Assembly: GCA_021323555.1 (NCBI GenBank)
Contig: JAJONP010000074.1
Location: 1 to 8,615 of the forward strand
Length of the DNA stretch: 8,615 nt
Reading direction: 5' to 3'
Source of the DNA: Gammaproteobacteria bacterium
GTDB lineage: Bacteria > Pseudomonadota > Gammaproteobacteria > DSM-16500
This document shows positions 6,706 through 8,615 of this stretch, one piece after another. Under the pieces are notes generated by a model that made no database searches, had not been told where the DNA came from, and saw nothing but the letters and a program-made list of their open reading frames with translations. Made by a program: the position numbers and the translations under genes. Position 1 is the stretch's first letter. Every line of letters begins with the position of its first letter.

Positions 6706-7579
6706 GGACAGTAAAAAAATACGATGGATGATTTATTTCAGTTTTTTTATCTTTGCCTTACTGAATGGTTGTTCTACCCATCGAAAAGATGGCCCACCTC
6801 CTTATAACGTAGATGTTTCTAAAATTCCTGATGCCGTGCCAAAAGTAGAGCGACTCAGTAGGATTGGAAATAAATCTTATATTGTAAAAGGTAGAAGATA
6901 TTATGTGCTTAATTCTAGCAAGAACTATGAACAACGAGGTATTGCGTCATGGTATGGTACTGCATTTCATGGAAGACCAGCATCCAATGGCGAACGTTAT
7001 AATATGTTAGCCATGACTGCGGCTCACAAAACATTACCACTCCCTACTTATGTTCAAGTGACTAATTTAAAAAACGGTCGCAAAGTCATCGTCAAGATAA
7101 CTGATCGTGGACCATTTGCAAATGATCGCTTAATTGATTTATCTTATACAGCTGCAAAAAAATTGGGGATGCTGGGTCGTGGTACCGCACCTGTCGATGT
7201 CAAAGCCATTGATCCTGTGCAATATGCTAGAAACCATAATTCCAAAAATGATAACACTATTACCAATAATTTTTTCTTAAGCATGAATGCCCAAAAAAAT
7301 CGTATCGAAGCCAAAAACCCCAGACCTTCTACCTCTACATACGCAGTCGCTCGTGCAACCTACATTCAAGTGGGTGCTTTTCGTAACAAATTCTATGCTG
7401 AAAAATTAAAACGCCGCTTGGCATCTATGGTTTCTTCGCCCATTCACATTAAACAGCTCGCGCCTATTAATAAACTCTATCGCGTACAAATCGGGCCTGT
7501 AAAAAACACCGTTATAATCGAGCAAATTCATAGAAAATTGAGAGCCATGGGGATTCATAGCAAGGAAATAGTAGGATAA
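6698..7579 (+). CDS. rlpA: RlpA-like septal-ring lytic transglycosylase with SPOR domain
   Basis: RlpA is an outer-membrane lipoprotein; in Pseudomonas it cleaves glycan strands lacking stem peptides and helps daughter cells separate. The 293-residue protein has a hydrophobic N-terminus and a lipobox-like LLNG before Cys25 (Asn at -2 is unusual). Its double-psi beta-barrel domain (about 79-170) carries ASWYGTAFHGRPASNGE (83-99), His110 and the DRGPF motif with Asp137, the expected active-site region. A polar linker rich in Asn, Lys and Ser (about 173-218) leads to a C-terminal SPOR domain (about 220-292, with YIQVGAF and YRVQIGPV) that should bind denuded glycan at the septum. The ATG at 6698 lies inside the end of mltB, with GGGAG (6683-6687) 10 nt upstream; a later ATG at 6728 would still leave a signal peptide but lacks this site. 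A hairpin follows 23 nt after the stop. Confidence 0.94.
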   Translation: MYKDSKKIRWMIYFSFFIFALLNGCSTHRKDGPPPYNVDVSKIPDAVPKVERLSRIGNKSYIVKGRRYYVLNSSKNYEQRGIASWYGTAFHGRPASNGERYNMLAMTAAHKTLPLPTYVQVTNLKNGRKVIVKITDRGPFANDRLIDLSYTAAKKLGMLGRGTAPVDVKAIDPVQYARNHNSKNDNTITNNFFLSMNAQKNRIEAKNPRPSTSTYAVARATYIQVGAFRNKFYAEKLKRRLASMVSSPIHIKQLAPINKLYRVQIGPVKNTVIIEQIHRKLRAMGIHSKEIVG

Positions 7580-7602
7580 AACCTGTCTATTCATATCACT
7601 AC

Positions 7603-7635
7603 ACTCCATCCCTTTCTTAGTCTATGGGATGGAGT
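7603..7635. terminator. Hairpin between convergent rlpA and the small exported-protein gene
   Basis: ACTCCATCCC (7603-7612) and GGGATGGAGT (7626-7635) pair perfectly over 10 bp around a 13-nt loop. The hairpin sits between two converging genes, where a shared bidirectional terminator is expected. No strong T-run follows on either strand, so termination may be weak or assisted. Confidence 0.65.
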
Positions 7636-7660
7636 CTGTAGATGATTCTTAAAACAGAAA

Positions 7661-8125
7661 TTAGCTGTTGTTAGCTTTATTTGCCTCCAAATCAGTCGCG
7701 TGGCAATTAATAGTAAACGATGCTGTCGATATATTGCTAAAATTTAGAGCGTCAGGCTCATCCCAAATAAACCCTTTGCCAGCTGTGTTATTAACATGAA
7801 CTCCATACAGAATGATTTGTGTATCGCCCGAAACAGAAATGTTTTCTACATCGCCATACAATAAGGATGCCGAATGAGATAGCTCTGTTAGAAGGCTTGC
7901 TTTATTGACGCCAGGGTTGGTATTTACAGAACAAACGATATTATAAGTATAATCACTTTCGAGGGTTTTTAATGTAACGCAATTACTGAAGGAATTATAG
8001 TCAATATCATCGCCATAGTCAGGATGCCCTGAATACACTACTTCATCTAGATTACCGCAAGAGATGCTTAATCCAGGTACCAAGAAAAAAACTGTCATTA
8101 CCCCGATTATCAATTTATTTTTCAT
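7661..8125 (-). CDS. Small exported protein with four cysteines, no recognised family
   Basis: I do not recognise this 154-residue protein. It starts with a clear signal peptide: Met-Lys-Asn-Lys, then a hydrophobic core up to about residue 22. The frame extends upstream of 8125, but AAAGGAG (8134-8140), 8 nt before this ATG, and the signal peptide starting there decide the start. Cysteines at 23, 49, 65 and 141 could form two disulfides in the periplasm or outside the cell. Cys23 lies right at the predicted cleavage point, but Ser-Ile-Ser before it is a poor lipobox, so lipoprotein status is doubtful. The mature part is acidic, Asn/Ser-rich and probably beta-rich, with no enzymatic motif seen. 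It converges on rlpA and diverges from another exported-protein gene at 8560. Roles such as envelope factor or secreted effector are speculation. Confidence 0.8.
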   Translation of the reverse strand: MKNKLIIGVMTVFFLVPGLSISCGNLDEVVYSGHPDYGDDIDYNSFSNCVTLKTLESDYTYNIVCSVNTNPGVNKASLLTELSHSASLLYGDVENISVSGDTQIILYGVHVNNTAGKGFIWDEPDALNFSNISTASFTINCHATDLEANKANNS

Positions 8126-8133
8126 AGAAGTTA

Positions 8134-8140
8134 CTCCTTT
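8134..8140 (-). promoter_or_regulatory. Shine-Dalgarno that fixes the start of the small exported protein
   Basis: The minus strand reads AAAGGAG, 8 nt before the ATG at 8125. It is one of the strongest ribosome binding sites in the window and rules against longer starts further upstream. Confidence 0.8.
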
Positions 8141-8155
8141 ATTTTGATTAAAAAA

Positions 8156-8182
8156 AATATATCTTAGTCGCAAACTAGGCAA
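8156..8182 (-). promoter_or_regulatory. Possible promoter for the small exported-protein gene
   Basis: On the minus strand TTGCCT (8177-8182) is followed after 15 nt by TATATT (8156-8161), about 30 nt before the start codon. The 15-nt spacing is shorter than ideal, and AT-rich DNA gives many such matches, so this is tentative. Confidence 0.25.
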
Positions 8183-8247
8183 TTCTAACCCATATTGTCT
8201 GATAAATATACAAGTTTTTTTATTTTCAAACTACAAGGTGCTCTATA

Positions 8248-8292
8248 TTAAACTTGAAAATTCGGAGCCGATGGGTGAATTTTCAAGTTTAA
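8248..8292. repeat. 16-bp perfect inverted repeat with GC-rich 13-nt centre
   Basis: TTAAACTTGAAAATTC (8248-8263) and GAATTTTCAAGTTTAA (8277-8292) are exact reverse complements separated by GGAGCCGATGGGT (8264-8276). The arms are AT-rich and the centre GC-rich, the opposite of a typical intrinsic terminator, and no T-run follows. Both flanking genes are transcribed away from it, so it does not terminate either of them. It could be an extragenic palindromic element, a small non-autonomous mobile element, a regulator site or a cruciform. Confidence 0.9.
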
Positions 8293-8383
8293 ATTATTCA
8301 CTTTATCCTTAAGAGAGATTTTTATTTAAATAAAATCAAGCAATTAATAAAAATAACTTTAAAAATAAATATTAAAAATAAAT

Positions 8384-8410
8384 TTGACTTTCATCCATAA
8401 AAACTATAGA
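8384..8410 (+). promoter_or_regulatory. Possible sigma70 promoter for the exported-protein gene at 8560
   Basis: TTGACT (8384-8389, five of six matches to -35) is followed after 15 nt by TATAGA (8405-8410, four of six matches to -10). Transcription would start near 8417 and leave a leader of about 143 nt before the ATG at 8560. The spacing is short, so confidence is limited. Confidence 0.4.
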
Positions 8411-8559
8411 CTCCTTTGCGTTAATCCTTTCAAGCAACAATCTTTTATATTCAACTCACAATTTATTCCTATAAATCCACGTAGAGTGGCTGCAGATAGT
8501 CATTCTTCAATTTAAACATTTCACATTTTTTAAATCATTTTTTAATATTTGAGGTAGTT

Positions 8560-8615
8560 ATGAAAAATCAATTAACAAAATTAGTCTGTTCACTCGTGGC
8601 AATTACATTTGTTCC
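8560..8615 (+). CDS. N-terminal fragment of an exported protein (signal peptide only)
   Basis: The gene runs off the right edge after 18 codons and two bases. The visible residues begin Met-Lys-Asn-Gln-Leu-Thr-Lys and continue into a hydrophobic run, which is a typical Sec signal-peptide start. GAGGT (8551-8555) just before the ATG is an acceptable, closely spaced ribosome binding site. A cysteine at residue 10 lies inside the hydrophobic run. The function cannot be judged. The opening Met-Lys-Asn-(Lys/Gln)-Leu resembles that of the divergent exported protein at 8125, which may hint at related genes but is weak evidence. Confidence 0.6.
   Translation, partial: MKNQLTKLVCSLVAITFV

Larger units (their letters stand above)
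8126..8559. other. AT-rich divergent intergenic region
   Basis: This 434-bp spacer lies between two exported-protein genes transcribed away from each other. I find no open frame worth calling. It holds the minus-strand ribosome binding site and a weak promoter on the left, a 16-bp perfect inverted repeat in the middle, and a plus-strand promoter-like site followed by about 140 nt of possible leader on the right. Base composition is more extreme here than in the genes, with an almost pure A/T stretch around 8325-8385. Confidence 0.6.

Noticed and set aside
7406..7609. Minus-strand open frame antisense to the RlpA SPOR domain
   Set aside because: It overlaps a conserved domain and its start lies in the convergent terminator region; there is no independent support.
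1..8615. CRISPR arrays, tRNA or rRNA genes
   Set aside because: No regularly spaced repeats, tRNA cloverleaf signatures or rRNA-like conserved segments were seen on either strand.

Overview
The window is a gammaproteobacterial chromosome segment carrying the cell-elongation and peptidoglycan-remodelling cluster: mrdA (PBP2), mrdB/rodA, mltB and rlpA, all on the + strand. This order is familiar from Pseudomonas-like gammaproteobacteria, where rlmH usually precedes mrdA and dacA follows rlpA. The DNA is AT-rich with many homopolymer runs. Together with a PagL-type tail and DUF4143 ATPases, this would fit a host-associated gammaproteobacterium such as a Legionellales/Coxiellaceae member. That placement is inference; no marker here fixes the genus.

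Layout. Positions 1-102 hold the last 33 codons of a + strand gene that looks like the C-terminus of an outer-membrane lipid A 3-O-deacylase/acyloxyacyl hydrolase (PagL type). mrdA (138-2003) and rodA (1987-3120) overlap by 17 nt and encode the transpeptidase/glycosyltransferase pair of the elongasome. Two genes on the opposite strand follow (3139-4296 and 4390-5541). Each encodes an AAA+ ATPase with a winged-helix-like middle and a DUF4143/PD-(D/E)XK-like C-terminus, and together they split rodA from mltB. mltB (5755-6705) and rlpA (6698-7579) overlap by 8 nt and encode two lytic transglycosylase-type enzymes. A 10-bp-stem hairpin (7603-7635) closes that unit.

Downstream of rlpA, where dacA is often found, there is instead a minus-strand gene for a small four-cysteine exported protein of no recognised family (7661-8125). 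A very AT-rich 434-bp spacer follows, with a 16-bp perfect inverted repeat (8248-8292) and a possible promoter (8384-8410). The window ends in the first 18 codons of another exported protein (8560-8615, +).

Functionally, PBP2 and RodA build lateral-wall peptidoglycan while MltB and RlpA cut glycan strands. The two ATPases and the exported-protein pair are accessory additions to this core. The points most worth a second look are the tandem ATPase insertion, the long palindrome, the two divergent exported-protein genes in the dacA position, and the truncated PagL-like gene.
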